64,000 nt of DNA, from positions 62,001 through 126,000 of the forward strand of contig JAEELI010000002.1 in assembly GCA_016288795.1 (NCBI GenBank), in the 5' to 3' direction. Position numbers and translations under genes: made by a program. The first letter of the stretch is position 1. Each line of letters begins with the position of its first letter. The DNA comes from Caryophanales bacterium (lineage in GTDB: Bacteria > Bacillota_I > Bacilli_A > RF39 > UBA660). Below, one piece after another: positions 18,465-27,770 of this stretch. The notes under the pieces were generated by a model. The model saw nothing but the letters and a program-made list of their open reading frames with translations. It did no database searches and was not told where the DNA came from.

Positions 18465-18587
18465 CTTTTAAACAGTCTAAAATTCCAATATCTTTTACAT
18501 ATCTTATTTACCTAAAGCATGTATAATGCAGTCCAGTATTCCTCCTTTAATATGTTTTATTATAAATAGATAAATAAAAAGTCAAAC

Positions 18588-18617
18588 AAAAAAGTAGATA
18601 ACCATTTCTACTTTTTT
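18588..18617 (-). terminator. Terminator of the metallophosphoesterase operon (left)
   Basis: AAGTAGA / TCTACTT hairpin with T6 on the minus strand, overlapping the stop codon. Confidence 0.85.
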
Positions 18618-19629
18618 AATATATACTATCTTTTATTTCTAATTTTCTAACTTTTTTCATATCTTTTCCAGCTTCATCCCATACATCTCGGTGATCGAAA
18701 GCCATTTCTTCAGCTTCAAAATATTGAATATGACCTTTTTTATCAGAATAAACATCTAAGAAGTATCCACCTAGAGCATTAGATAAACCTTTTTTTGTTT
18801 GGAATTGTGTAATATCACATAATGCTGGAGTTAATACACATTGAACATTACGATATAAGAATGTATAACTCTTATGATAATGACCAATTAATAATATTTT
18901 TGGTTTATTATGTGACTCTAATTTTTCTATTCTTTGTTGAGGATTATAAGAAACTGATTTAGAAGAACCTCCTCCTGGATGGTCTAAAAGAACTTTTACA
19001 CCGTCAAAACTAAACTCTCCTGTATCTTGTCCTAAATAAACCAAATCCTTTCTTACTCTCGAAATCCAACTATTAACTGTTGCTTGTCCATTTTTATAAT
19101 GAGTTTCATCGTGACTGCCTAAAATATAATAAGTTGTCATTCCATTTATTTCAGGATACATATCTACTACATAACCAGCTTGTTCATCAAAGCCATGCAA
19201 GAATTGTTGCCTTGGGCTCTCAGGTCTATTTGGATAATTACCATCAACAACATCACCAATGTGTAAAACAGTTTTAATTCCTCTTTTATAAGCCTCTTCA
19301 TATATTTCATTTAATAAATGTAATTGTTGATGAATATTACCAAAATGAGTATCAGAAACAACACAAATTTCATTATGATTTAATTCTTCAGCATTTCTAC
19401 TAGGCTTTTGAATTAAATTCTTCTTAACTGTTTTCCTTTTAAATACTAAGGTTCCATCTTCAACTTCCATAGATATATCTTTTCCATATATTCTACATAA
19501 TTCCATTAAAGCATTTAATTCATTTCTATTATAATGTAATTTTTCCATAAATGTTTCAACACTCATATTATGTTTCATATATCTATAAACTTTGTTTACG
19601 TATTCTCTTGTAGTATCTATATCAGCCAT
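18616..19629 (-). CDS. Metallophosphoesterase with N-terminal helical domain (left, active half)
   Basis: This 337-residue protein has an N-terminal helix-turn-helix-like segment (about 10-75) and a calcineurin-like phosphoesterase domain with intact metal ligands: SDTH, HIGDVVDG, GSHDETH, LLDHPGGG and GHYH. It should hydrolyse a phosphoester with two bound metal ions; the substrate is unknown. It overlaps the preceding gene (19622-20647) by eight bases. In the right arm the same two units are one polypeptide (54803-56932), so the pair very likely works as a complex. Confidence 0.88.
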   Translation of the reverse strand: MADIDTTREYVNKVYRYMKHNMSVETFMEKLHYNRNELNALMELCRIYGKDISMEVEDGTLVFKRKTVKKNLIQKPSRNAEELNHNEICVVSDTHFGNIHQQLHLLNEIYEEAYKRGIKTVLHIGDVVDGNYPNRPESPRQQFLHGFDEQAGYVVDMYPEINGMTTYYILGSHDETHYKNGQATVNSWISRVRKDLVYLGQDTGEFSFDGVKVLLDHPGGGSSKSVSYNPQQRIEKLESHNKPKILLIGHYHKSYTFLYRNVQCVLTPALCDITQFQTKKGLSNALGGYFLDVYSDKKGHIQYFEAEEMAFDHRDVWDEAGKDMKKVRKLEIKDSIY

Positions 19630-20647
19630 TCAATTCCTCTCCTTTAATTAAAACTAGTTTTTTAGGATTATCTTTTATATCCAGTTTCTTTGCTTTTGTA
19701 TAATCATTTTTATCAGTTGTATAATATGGAGAATTAAATGCTGTAAAACTATCTAATAAACCTTTTTCATTAGTTCTAACAGTTACATACCAAGCTCCAA
19801 CAGTATTAGCATATCTTTTATCATTCATTTCTTTAGTAGTGGCACAAACAGATGGAACAGATAAACAATGAACATTTCGATAATAGTATTTTTCCATTTG
19901 TAATAATCCGCCCATTATTAAGATATCTGGTTTATCCTCACTACGATAAGAATCTATTTGTTGTTGTGTTCTATATGAAGATGTATATGTTTTAGCAAGT
20001 TGGCTACTCAATAATTGAACTCTAACTTTATCAATTAATAAATCACATGACTTTGGTCCTAAATAAACCATATCACTTCTTTTATCAGCAATTCTTCTGC
20101 CTATATCTACTTTATATTTTTTTATATGCTTATCATCATTTTTACCAGTTATAAAATAAGTTGTCATTCCTTCTATTTTAGGGAAAAATTTACTAATATA
20201 CTCTATTTGTTCATAAGTATCATCTAAAAATAATGTTTCTTTATATCTATCAGTTATAGGATATATACCAGCAGAAATATTCCCACATAAGATAACATTA
20301 TCATATCCCATTTCATATCCCTTTTGATAAATATCATTCAAAATAGATAATTGTTGACTTTTACTTCCAAATAAAGTATCAGATACAGCAATAAATTTAA
20401 ATTCATTAGCATCATTCGTTTCAAAATTATATGTATTTTTGTCACGGAATTCTATATCTCCTTGATTAATCATATAAATATCGTCTTGTTCTTTTCTATA
20501 AACAATATTATTTCCACTTTCTCTAGCTTGATAAATTAAATCAAAAACTTCATATTCATGCAAGCCGAATTCCAAACATACTTGTTCTAAAGTTCTTTCT
20601 TTTTGAATAAACAAAAGAATATTCCTTATTAATTCCTCAGTTTCCAT
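19622..20647 (-). CDS. Degenerate metallophosphoesterase partner (left, inactive half)
   Basis: This protein of about 341 residues has the same layout as its downstream neighbour but has lost the metal site: SDTL for SDTH, CGN for GD, GKND for GNHD, and GGLL for GHxH. It is probably a structural or regulatory subunit. The N-terminal part (about 1-50) is helix-turn-helix-like. I chose the ATG at 20647, which has a GGGAGGT site; the longer reading runs back into that site. A leader peptide and terminator lie upstream (20661-20725). It corresponds to the N-terminal half of the right-arm fusion. Confidence 0.85.
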   Translation of the reverse strand: METEELIRNILLFIQKERTLEQVCLEFGLHEYEVFDLIYQARESGNNIVYRKEQDDIYMINQGDIEFRDKNTYNFETNDANEFKFIAVSDTLFGSKSQQLSILNDIYQKGYEMGYDNVILCGNISAGIYPITDRYKETLFLDDTYEQIEYISKFFPKIEGMTTYFITGKNDDKHIKKYKVDIGRRIADKRSDMVYLGPKSCDLLIDKVRVQLLSSQLAKTYTSSYRTQQQIDSYRSEDKPDILIMGGLLQMEKYYYRNVHCLSVPSVCATTKEMNDKRYANTVGAWYVTVRTNEKGLLDSFTAFNSPYYTTDKNDYTKAKKLDIKDNPKKLVLIKGEELNG

Positions 20648-20660
20648 TTTACCTCCCACT

Positions 20661-20695
20661 AAAAAAAGGTGGCACCTATATTAAGTCCAACCTTT
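20661..20695 (-). terminator. Putative attenuator before the metallophosphoesterase pair (left)
   Basis: AAAGGT(T)GG pairs with CCACCTTT and T7 follows on the minus strand. The leader-peptide stop codon lies in the loop, and the next gene starts 14 bases beyond the hairpin. Confidence 0.75.
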
Positions 20696-20725
20696 ATAAT
20701 TTCTTTTTGTTATACATACCTTCAT
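20681..20725 (-). CDS. Leader peptide MKVCITKRNYKGWT
   Basis: A 14-codon open frame follows a GGTGAT ribosome site and a TATAAT box. Its stop codon lies in the loop of the terminator at 20661-20695, the layout of a transcription attenuator. The right arm has a short frame at the same place (54722-54760) with a different peptide, so position and layout are kept but not the peptide. It could also be chance. The hairpin could serve only as terminator for the gene at 20796. Confidence 0.5.
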   Translation of the reverse strand: MKVCITKRNYKGWT

Positions 20726-20795
20726 GGTGATCACCTTATCCCCAATTATAATTATAACAAAATATTTTTTTATTTAAATACCATTTGGCATAATT

Positions 20796-21317
20796 TTACA
20801 TATTTTTTTGCCTACGTATTTTTTCATCTATTCTTCTTACTCTTTGATATCCTTTTTCGTTTGGTAATCCCCATCCATCAGTATTTGTTCCTTTTAAATC
20901 AAAGAACATAGGATAGCCTCCACCTTGGAACCAATCATCTAAGTTACGAATATTATCATCAACTAGGATATGCCCAAAAGGATTAACAATATCGCTTTTC
21001 CTTAACATCCAAGGAACAAGTATTATTCTTTGTTTTATTCCATCATTTCTCATATATTTCACTTTAGCGCATCCTTCATTTTCTAAAGAATAAACTGTTG
21101 TTAATATAGCTGATTTTTCAGGATTCGTATGCTTTAAGATATAAAGTGAATCATTTATTACCGGAGAATTATGAATAATATACTCCCAATTAGCTGTGCG
21201 AACATATTCAATTTTATCTTTTTCAGTTAATTCTTCTACATTAGGAAGTTTATACCATTCTTCAAATAATAAATCTGTTGTATCTAACATAACACCATCA
21301 AAATCAATATATCTCAT
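20796..21317 (-). CDS. HAD-superfamily phosphatase-like protein
   Basis: This 173-residue protein starts with the HAD nucleophile motif DFDGVMLD (residues 5-12) and has ILVDDNIRNLDDW near 118-130, which fits the late acidic motif. A Thr-Thr segment (AILTTVYS) fits motif II. Size and layout resemble small 5'-nucleotidase-like HAD proteins. The AGGAGGG site supports the start. It lies between tRNA-His and the leader peptide, and only in the left arm. Confidence 0.75.
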   Translation of the reverse strand: MRYIDFDGVMLDTTDLLFEEWYKLPNVEELTEKDKIEYVRTANWEYIIHNSPVINDSLYILKHTNPEKSAILTTVYSLENEGCAKVKYMRNDGIKQRIILVPWMLRKSDIVNPFGHILVDDNIRNLDDWFQGGGYPMFFDLKGTNTDGWGLPNEKGYQRVRRIDEKIRRQKNM

Positions 21318-21390
21318 AAACCCTCCTAATAATAATTAATATTTATTGTATAAAAAAAATAAATAAATGTCTATAAAAAGTTTAAAAATA

Positions 21391-21412
21391 AAAAGTCGCG
21401 TTAAGCGACTAA
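21391..21412 (-). terminator. tRNA-His terminator (left)
   Basis: AGTCGC / GCGACT hairpin with a T-rich run on the minus strand. Confidence 0.75.
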
Positions 21413-21421
21413 TTAACCAAA

Positions 21422-21498
21422 TGGGGCGAAATAAGGGGATCGAACCCTTGCGTACCGGAGCCACAATCCGGCGTGTTAACCACTTCACCAATTCCGCC
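21422..21498 (-). tRNA. tRNA-His(GTG), left copy
   Basis: The anticodon loop reads TTGTGGC and both G-1 and CCA are encoded. The right copy at 51049 differs at only a few positions. Confidence 0.96.
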
Positions 21499-21542
21499 AT
21501 AAACGTAGGATTATTATACCAAAAATTGATAGATATTGCAAT

Positions 21543-21565
21543 AAAAAAGACTATTTCTAGTCTTT
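21543..21565 (-). terminator. Terminator overlapping the ATPase stop (left)
   Basis: AAAGACTA / TAGTCTTT hairpin with T6 on the minus strand, containing the TAG stop. Confidence 0.8.
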
Positions 21566-22477
21566 ATCATTTAAATTAACATTTTCCGCTACTATTAAAT
21601 CACTAAAAGTCTCTTTAAATCTTTCTATTTCTTTTATTTTAACATCATCATATATGCTCTTAGCGTTACATATTGCTTTATAAAAATGTTTTGTTTTAAC
21701 TACTTTTTCGTTATCATATAAAGCATAGGTAAACGCATTAGAAACTATAGTCAAACATATATCTGGATATCTAGATGATATTTCGTAGATCCTTTTATAT
21801 TCATCTGTCATTTCAACAATAAATTTCATAAATTTTTCTATTTGAAATGGTTGATAATTAATTTTAACTCCTATTTGTTTTTCTAGCTTAGGAATTGTTC
21901 CCATTAATATTCGCACTACTGTAGGTTTATCTGCTTCTAAAACTTCAACTTTTTGAAATCTTCTTAAAAATGCTCTATCTCGTAAAATATATGTTTCGTA
22001 TTCTTCAGACGTAGTTGCACCAATCATTTTTATTAAACCACGATCTAAACTTGGTTTTAATAGGTTAGCAAAGTCTACTCCGCCACTTTTATTAATCAAT
22101 AAATGTGTTTCATCAATAAATAGAATTGTCTTTTCTCTTTTAGCTATTTCCCTAACAATAACATCTAATTTACTTTGCGTATCTTTTTCATTAGTAGCAG
22201 TTCCTAATAAACTAGCTACGTTCATCTTAATAACAGACCAGCCTTTCAAGGCATCTGGAACCATTCCCTTTTGAATACGATATGCTAATCCTTCAACTAT
22301 TGCTGTTTTACCAATGCCGGCTTTACCTACCAATAAGGCACTCTTTTCGGGTGTTAGTAATATTAATATACAAGCTTTAATTTCTTCATCTCTTGCTATC
22401 GCTGGATCTGTAATATATTCTTTAGCAGTTAAATCTTCTCCATAAATATCAATCAAAGATAATGTTTCCCCATTCAT
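21557..22477 (-). CDS. Stand-alone ClpA/ClpC D1-like AAA+ ATPase (left copy)
   Basis: This 306-residue protein is a single AAA+ module with Walker A GKAGIGKT (51-58), Walker B LFIDETH (119-125), and the [23 protein letters not shown] sensor and arginine-finger region typical of the first ATPase ring of ClpA, ClpB and ClpC. It has no Clp N-domain, no M-domain, no second ring and no ClpP-binding loop, so it is unlikely to feed ClpP. It is divergent from a CFI-box protein in both arms, which suggests a shared job. Right copy at 48577. Confidence 0.88.
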   Translation of the reverse strand: MNGETLSLIDIYGEDLTAKEYITDPAIARDEEIKACILILLTPEKSALLVGKAGIGKTAIVEGLAYRIQKGMVPDALKGWSVIKMNVASLLGTATNEKDTQSKLDVIVREIAKREKTILFIDETHLLINKSGGVDFANLLKPSLDRGLIKMIGATTSEEYETYILRDRAFLRRFQKVEVLEADKPTVVRILMGTIPKLEKQIGVKINYQPFQIEKFMKFIVEMTDEYKRIYEISSRYPDICLTIVSNAFTYALYDNEKVVKTKHFYKAICNAKSIYDDVKIKEIERFKETFSDLIVAENVNLNDKD

Positions 22478-22570
22478 GTTATCACCGAATTAATTATACC
22501 ATATAAATAATTTTGTTGACAAAAAAAGAATTCATTTTATAATATTTATACAAGGAAAGGGAAAGTTTTT

Positions 22571-23146
22571 ATGGAAAGAAAATGTGCAAACTGCGTTGGA
22601 ATTGATTTTGATAAAAAATACAAAAATATGTGGGGAGAAACAATGTACTATTGCGAAAGAGAACATAAAGACGTTCGAATGGGATTTGATGCATGTCCTA
22701 AATTTAAGGCTGTTGAAAAAGATAAAGGCGATTATACACCATCAGGATGTTATATAACTACTATTCTTTGTGACATATTAGGATATGATGATGATTGTCA
22801 ATTATTAGTTTCTCTAAGAGATTTCAGAGATAACTATTTAAAAAAACACCCAGAATATTTAAACATGTTATTAGAATATGACTTTATTGGACCATTAATT
22901 AGTAGAAGAATTATTGAAGAAGATAATAATGCTTTATTTGCTCAAGGATTAGTTGAACACTTTATTATTCCTTGTGTCGAGGCAATTATTTATGAAGACT
23001 ACGATAAAGCTATAAGAATATATAGTAATATGGTTATTTATCTTAATGATGAATTTGACTTGCCTATGGTTAAATTTGACAATAGTGTTAAATATGATAT
23101 GGAAACTTTAGGTAAAGGAAGAGCTAGAGTTCTAACAAGTGAATAA
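22571..23146 (+). CDS. CFI-box-like Cys-rich protein (left copy)
   Basis: This 191-residue protein has an N-terminal four-Cys segment (CANC...YYC...DAC) that could bind zinc, then GCYITTILCDILG followed by SLRDFRDNYL. That pattern matches the CFI-box (GCFIAT...LRxFRD). The rest is helical. It is divergent from the AAA+ ATPase with a 93-base gap, and this arrangement is kept in the right arm (47889-48488). Function unknown; it may be an adaptor or substrate of the ATPase. Confidence 0.75.
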   Translation: MERKCANCVGIDFDKKYKNMWGETMYYCEREHKDVRMGFDACPKFKAVEKDKGDYTPSGCYITTILCDILGYDDDCQLLVSLRDFRDNYLKKHPEYLNMLLEYDFIGPLISRRIIEEDNNALFAQGLVEHFIIPCVEAIIYEDYDKAIRIYSNMVIYLNDEFDLPMVKFDNSVKYDMETLGKGRARVLTSE

Positions 23147-23163
23147 TATCACTTGTTTTTTTT
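23134..23163 (+). terminator. Terminator after the CFI-box gene (left)
   Basis: ACAAGTGA / TCACTTGT hairpin with T8, across the stop codon. Confidence 0.85.
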
Positions 23164-23165
23164 AT

Positions 23166-23193
23166 AAAAAAAAGTAAATCTCTCGATTTACTT
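23166..23193 (-). terminator. tRNA-Asn terminator (left)
   Basis: AAGTAAATC / GATTTACTT hairpin with T8 on the minus strand. Confidence 0.85.
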
Positions 23194-23203
23194 ATTTTTT
23201 AAA

Positions 23204-23279
23204 TGGCGCCCAATGTAGGACTCGAACCTACGACCTAACGGTTAACAGCCGTGCGCTCTACCGACTGAGCTAATTGGGC
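23204..23279 (-). tRNA. tRNA-Asn(GTT), left copy
   Basis: Acceptor GCCCAAT/ATTGGGC, anticodon GTT, encoded GCCA. The right copy at 47008 keeps the core, with compensated acceptor changes (GCCTCTT/AAGAGGC). Confidence 0.97.
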
Positions 23280-23290
23280 ATTACTCCATT

Positions 23291-23319
23291 AGTATAATAA
23301 ATAGTTTAATAAATGTCAA
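23291..23319 (-). promoter_or_regulatory. tRNA-Asn promoter (left)
   Basis: TTGACA, 17 bases, TATACT on the minus strand. The right copy has identical boxes and spacing. Confidence 0.9.
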
Positions 23320-23346
23320 CCTTAAAGTATTATACTAATGGTATTT

Positions 23347-24984
23347 TTATACTTCTTGAACTACAGCAATTATCATTGGTTTACATTCAGTTTCATGATA
23401 TAGATAATTGCTCAACTCTTCTCTAATCTCAACTTTAATTTTATTATAATCTACAAAAGTTGGTGTAATATTTCTTTCTATAATCTTTTCACAAATACTT
23501 TTAATTTCAGCAATTAAGTCTGCTGAATCCTTTACATAGATAAATCCTCTAGAAGTTACCTCGGGTCCTACAAGTAGGACTTTATCTTTCTTAGATATAG
23601 TCGCACTAATTAGAACTATACCATTTTCAGAAAGCATTTCTCTATCTTTAATTACTAACTCACCAATGTCTTCAGAAGACTTTCCGTCAATTAACACATC
23701 ATTTACTTTTACTTGACTATAATCTTCAATTAGGGCACCGTCTTCTATTGTCACTACATCACCATTTTGTTTTAAGATGACATTTTCTTTAGGTATACCT
23801 AAATTACTAGCCAAATTAGCATTATTTACCATATAACGGTATTCTCCCTTTACAGGCATATAATATTTTGGTTGAATTAATTTAATCATTAACATTATAT
23901 CTTCACTAGATGGATGATGTAATATTATTTTATCACTAGGTAAATTAATTATATTGCAGCCAAACTTAGCTAATTCATTCTCTAATTTAACTAAAGCCTT
24001 TTCATTACTATCATATCTTGGCTCAGCAAACACTATAGTATCCGTATTTTTACTAGTAATATACTTATCATAACCATGTAATATTTTACTAATATTTGCA
24101 AAAGGGTTTGCTCTTTCATCACAAATTAACAATATAACATTATCATCATTAATATTAGATAAATCACCAATTATACCCTCTTCAACATTTAAATATTTTT
24201 CTTTAATAGCAAAATTAACTACATTTTGTAATCTTTTACCCATTATAACTATTTTACGATGAGTATTTCTCGCAGCATTAAATATATCTGTTATTGTATA
24301 TAAATGATATGGTAATAAAGAAAATAATATTCTTTTTTCGTTATGTTTTAAAACATCTTTAAAATAATCTTCTAAGCGATGATTTGGTGAAGTATGCCCT
24401 TTTCTTTCTGAAAATGAAGATTCACACATTAAGCATAAAACTCCTTGTTTACCTACATATGCTATTTTCCCCAAATCCATGTCATAAGCCCCAAGCATCG
24501 CTGGATCTATCACAAAGTCTCCAGTATAACAAATTGCTCCATCTGGAGTATTAATAACAAACATTACAGCATCGGGGATGCTATGAGATACTGAAATTGG
24601 AAATATAGATATATTTTTATCGAAAGTTATTTTTTTATGTGGTTTTATTTCTATAATACTTTTTTCATCTATACCATGCTCTTCTAAAACAAATTTAGTA
24701 AACTTAGTTGCATATATTTTAATCTCTGGTAACATTCCATTTAAATCAGCAATACTACCCATATTTTCACTATGACCATGAGTTATAAATATACCTTTAA
24801 TTCTATTTTTATTATTCTCTAAATAATTAAAATCAGGCATTATATAATCAATACCCAAAAGATTAGAACTAGCGTATTTTAAGCCACAATCAAAAACAAA
24901 GATATCGTTATCTATCTCAATTACATAACAATTCTTTCCATTTTCAGCAAGCCCTCCCAAGCCAAAAATCTTTATTTTGCTCAT
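23347..24984 (-). CDS. RNase J paralogue with degenerate active site (left copy)
   Basis: This 545-residue protein has the metallo-beta-lactamase, beta-CASP and C-terminal layout of RNase J. The metal motif normally HxHxDH reads HGHSEN (residues 69-74), the usual HxSGH region reads HHPSSED, and PVHGEYR reads PVKGEYR. SHSIPD and TGDF remain. The loss of several ligands recalls RNase J2, which pairs with an active J1 in Bacillota, so a non-catalytic partner in RNA decay is likely. The right copy (545 residues) has the same substitutions. Confidence 0.88.
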   Translation of the reverse strand: MSKIKIFGLGGLAENGKNCYVIEIDNDIFVFDCGLKYASSNLLGIDYIMPDFNYLENNKNRIKGIFITHGHSENMGSIADLNGMLPEIKIYATKFTKFVLEEHGIDEKSIIEIKPHKKITFDKNISIFPISVSHSIPDAVMFVINTPDGAICYTGDFVIDPAMLGAYDMDLGKIAYVGKQGVLCLMCESSFSERKGHTSPNHRLEDYFKDVLKHNEKRILFSLLPYHLYTITDIFNAARNTHRKIVIMGKRLQNVVNFAIKEKYLNVEEGIIGDLSNINDDNVILLICDERANPFANISKILHGYDKYITSKNTDTIVFAEPRYDSNEKALVKLENELAKFGCNIINLPSDKIILHHPSSEDIMLMIKLIQPKYYMPVKGEYRYMVNNANLASNLGIPKENVILKQNGDVVTIEDGALIEDYSQVKVNDVLIDGKSSEDIGELVIKDREMLSENGIVLISATISKKDKVLLVGPEVTSRGFIYVKDSADLIAEIKSICEKIIERNITPTFVDYNKIKVEIREELSNYLYHETECKPMIIAVVQEV

Positions 24985-25047
24985 TTAATCACTCTTTCTA
25001 AAAAGTTCTTTTTCTAGATGAAATTATACCAAAAAAAGAGGAAAAAA

Positions 25048-25824
25048 TCAATCTCTTTCTTCTTTTATAAGGTCGCTTAAGAAGACTATATTCAAATCCT
25101 GATAATATATTTGCCTAAGCATAATTTTATAATCTGACAATTTAACTCCATCATCTATACATATAATTGATCCCTTTTCAATGCTACTTTTTACTACAGC
25201 CAAATTAGAAGTAGTTAATTCAATTCCACATGTAAATAAATATTTCTCATCTTTTAAACATTTATCTCTTAAACCACTATCAATAAAGCATAACTCTTTG
25301 TTTAAGCCATAGGTTTTAAGAAGCGTTTCTACTTGAGAATAATTTTCAAAATCATTATTAATTTGTTCACATTTAGTCTCCTTTTGAAAATTATTCTCTA
25401 CAATTAATCTATCTATCTTAATATTCTTTTCTTCAGAATAATTTAATACATCTATATTATTTTTAACAACTATAGCAACACTATTTTTATTTTTTATACC
25501 AGCTTTAATTACTTTATCTTTATTATTTTCTAAACTTAAACTAGGTTTAATAATGTCATATTCTAAATAAGAAGAATTAAATGCATTAATATATCGCATA
25601 TTATCATAACTATTTAAAACATTTACAGCATAGCCATTTAAACCAGGAATTATGTATTCAGAATCAATAATGGCACTGATGGGAGATATTTCGTAAAACC
25701 CGCTCTTTTGATTTATTTCTTTAACTAAAGCACTTCTTTCCATTACAACATTACTTAATCTCTCGGTCCAATAAAAACAGAACACAAAAATAGAGGCAAT
25801 ACCCAAATATTTAAAGAACTTCAT
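25048..25824 (-). CDS. Exported or membrane-anchored protein, unknown (left copy)
   Basis: This 258-residue protein has an N-terminal hydrophobic helix (about 4-22) and a mixed alpha/beta extracellular domain with conserved IIPGLNGYAVNVLNSY and a C-terminal IYYQDLNIVFLSDLI. The overall pattern resembles a polysaccharide-deacetylase-like barrel without recognisable metal ligands; that is only an impression. The right copy (43710-44381) is 35 residues shorter and lacks most of the Cys-containing middle part. It lies between ssb and the RNase J paralogue. Confidence 0.72.
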   Translation of the reverse strand: MKFFKYLGIASIFVFCFYWTERLSNVVMERSALVKEINQKSGFYEISPISAIIDSEYIIPGLNGYAVNVLNSYDNMRYINAFNSSYLEYDIIKPSLSLENNKDKVIKAGIKNKNSVAIVVKNNIDVLNYSEEKNIKIDRLIVENNFQKETKCEQINNDFENYSQVETLLKTYGLNKELCFIDSGLRDKCLKDEKYLFTCGIELTTSNLAVVKSSIEKGSIICIDDGVKLSDYKIMLRQIYYQDLNIVFLSDLIKEERD

Positions 25825-25852
25825 ATTATCTCCTTACTTAATTATAATAATT

Positions 25853-25878
25853 AAAAAAGCGAATTATTCATCCGCTTT
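25853..25878 (-). terminator. ssb terminator (left)
   Basis: AAAGCG / CGCTTT hairpin with T6 on the minus strand, across the stop codon. Confidence 0.75.
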
Positions 25879-26238
25879 AGCATTTCTATCCTCACTATCA
25901 TTTACTACTTCTTGTTTTTTATTAGTTGATAAGAATGTTACTCTTTCGGCAACTACATCAACTATATAATGAGTCTTTTTATTCTCATCTTCATATTTAC
26001 TTGATTGTAGTCTTCCCTTTATGCCTATAACATCGCCAACACGACAATACTCTGTTGTTGAAGAAGCTATATTATTCCATAAAATACACCTTATAAAATC
26101 AGTATCATATAATCCATCGGCATTTTTAAAATTACGATTGACTGCTAAAAGAACACTTGTAACTTTTTTATTTCCTTCAATTTCTATTATTTCTGGATTG
26201 CTAGTTAATCTACCAACTAATATAACATTATTCACCAT
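25864..26238 (-). CDS. ssb: Single-stranded DNA-binding protein (left copy)
   Basis: SSB coats single-stranded DNA in replication and repair. The OB fold is clear (NNVILVGRLTSNPEI...DTDFIRCILWN...GDVIGIKGRLQSS). I start it at the ATG at 26238, which follows AAAGGAGG by five bases; an in-frame ATG inside that site is less likely. At about 124 residues it is short and ends in ...AKADE without the acidic DDDIPF-type tip that recruits partners in most SSB. The right copy also lacks the tip. Confidence 0.93.
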   Translation of the reverse strand: MVNNVILVGRLTSNPEIIEIEGNKKVTSVLLAVNRNFKNADGLYDTDFIRCILWNNIASSTTEYCRVGDVIGIKGRLQSSKYEDENKKTHYIVDVVAERVTFLSTNKKQEVVNDSEDRNAKADE

Positions 26239-26344
26239 GAAACCTCCTTTCATGATAAAAATATCATATATAATTAATAACACCTAATTACCAATTTTTA
26301 GAATTTTAGTTATAAAAAGTGATTCGTTATTATACAAATTAAAC

Positions 26345-26382
26345 AAAAAATAATTACCAAACTTAATAAGTTTGGTAATTAT
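26345..26382 (-). terminator. sufB terminator (left)
   Basis: A 14-bp stem (TAATTACCAAACTT / AAGTTTGGTAATTA on the plus strand) followed by T6 on the minus strand. Confidence 0.9.
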
Positions 26383-27671
26383 TAATCTTTTATTAATCTA
26401 TTTAATTCTACAGCGTATTCCATTGGCAATTCCTTTTTAAAATCAGAGATAAAGCCCATGACAATTAGTTCCTTGGCTTTATCTTCGCTCAATCCTTTAC
26501 TCATTAAATATTGAAGTTTCTCTTCACTTACTTTTGATATAGTAGCTTCATGTTCTATAATAGAAGAATTGTTTTCAATTATATTTTTGGGAAATGTTGA
26601 GCTAGAAGAAATATCATCCAAAATTAGTGTATCACATTTAACCTGAGCTTTGCTATGCAAAGCACCGCTAGTTATTCTAACTAATCCCCTATAGTTGCTT
26701 ATTCCTCCTAAAGCAGCAATACTCTTGCTAACAATATTGCTTTTAGTTCCTTTACCTAAGTGAATCATTTTAGCACCGGCATCTAAAGATTGGTTATTTT
26801 TAGCATAAGCAATAGATAAACTATTACCCTTAGAATAATCTCCTTTTAAAATGCAACTAGGATATTTCATAGTTACATTAGAACCTATATTTCCATCTAT
26901 CCATTCCATTTGGCCATAATCATCGACTATAGCTCTTTTTGTAACCAAATTATAGACATCAGTTGACCAATTTTGAATTGTAGAATATCTACATTTAGCA
27001 TGCTTTCCTACGTAAATTTCTACTACTCCAGCATGCAAACTAGACTTAGAATAGCTTTTGGCAGTACAACCTTCAATATACTCTAATTCGGAATAATCAT
27101 CGACGATGATAATTGTTCTTTCGAATTGGCCTAAGGCTTCTGAGTCAATGCGGAAATAAGATTGTAAAGGACGATCTAATTTGGTTCTAGGAGGTATATA
27201 AATAAATGAACCGCCACTCCATAATGCTCCATTTAAAGCAGTATATTTATTTTCATCATATTTAACTAAATTATTAAAATACTTATTAAATAAATCAGGG
27301 TGTTTCTTTAAAGCTTCATCACTACTCATAAATATAATATCTTTATTAGTTTTATTTTTGTGATAAAAAACTTCACTCTCATATTGATTAGAAACACCAT
27401 CTAAATACTTTTCTTCAGCGTCTATTACACCCAAAGAAGAAAAAGTATTCTTAATATCTTTATTAACATTATCCCAAGTATCTTCTACTTTTTTTATATC
27501 ACTTTTATAATAATTAATATTATTAAAATCTATATTTATCTTTGGTCCAAAAGAGGGATTATCTAATTCTTGAAATTTTTTTAATGAATTAAGACGAAAT
27601 TTAAGCATACTTTCATCTTCACCCTTTTTATTAGATAGCCAAGTAACAAATTTTTCATCTAAAATATTCAT
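26382..27671 (-). CDS. sufB: Fe-S cluster scaffold SufB (left copy)
   Basis: SufB is the scaffold on which Fe-S clusters are built. At 429 residues it is near normal size, with SufB-type core segments YIPPRTKLDRPLQSYFRI, EYIEGCTA, MEWIDGNIGS and the C-terminal ATISKVSEEKLQYLMSKGL. It is not next to sufC, sufD, sufS or sufU here, unlike the usual suf operon. It is divergent from a tail-anchored protein in both arms. Right copy at 41217. Confidence 0.95.
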   Translation of the reverse strand: MNILDEKFVTWLSNKKGEDESMLKFRLNSLKKFQELDNPSFGPKINIDFNNINYYKSDIKKVEDTWDNVNKDIKNTFSSLGVIDAEEKYLDGVSNQYESEVFYHKNKTNKDIIFMSSDEALKKHPDLFNKYFNNLVKYDENKYTALNGALWSGGSFIYIPPRTKLDRPLQSYFRIDSEALGQFERTIIIVDDYSELEYIEGCTAKSYSKSSLHAGVVEIYVGKHAKCRYSTIQNWSTDVYNLVTKRAIVDDYGQMEWIDGNIGSNVTMKYPSCILKGDYSKGNSLSIAYAKNNQSLDAGAKMIHLGKGTKSNIVSKSIAALGGISNYRGLVRITSGALHSKAQVKCDTLILDDISSSSTFPKNIIENNSSIIEHEATISKVSEEKLQYLMSKGLSEDKAKELIVMGFISDFKKELPMEYAVELNRLIKD

Positions 27672-27770
27672 ACTTCATCACTGCACTTATAATACACTAA
27701 TTGTAAAAGAAAAACAATTGTATTTTATTAATCATTTTGATACAATATAATCATAATAGGAGTATAGGTT

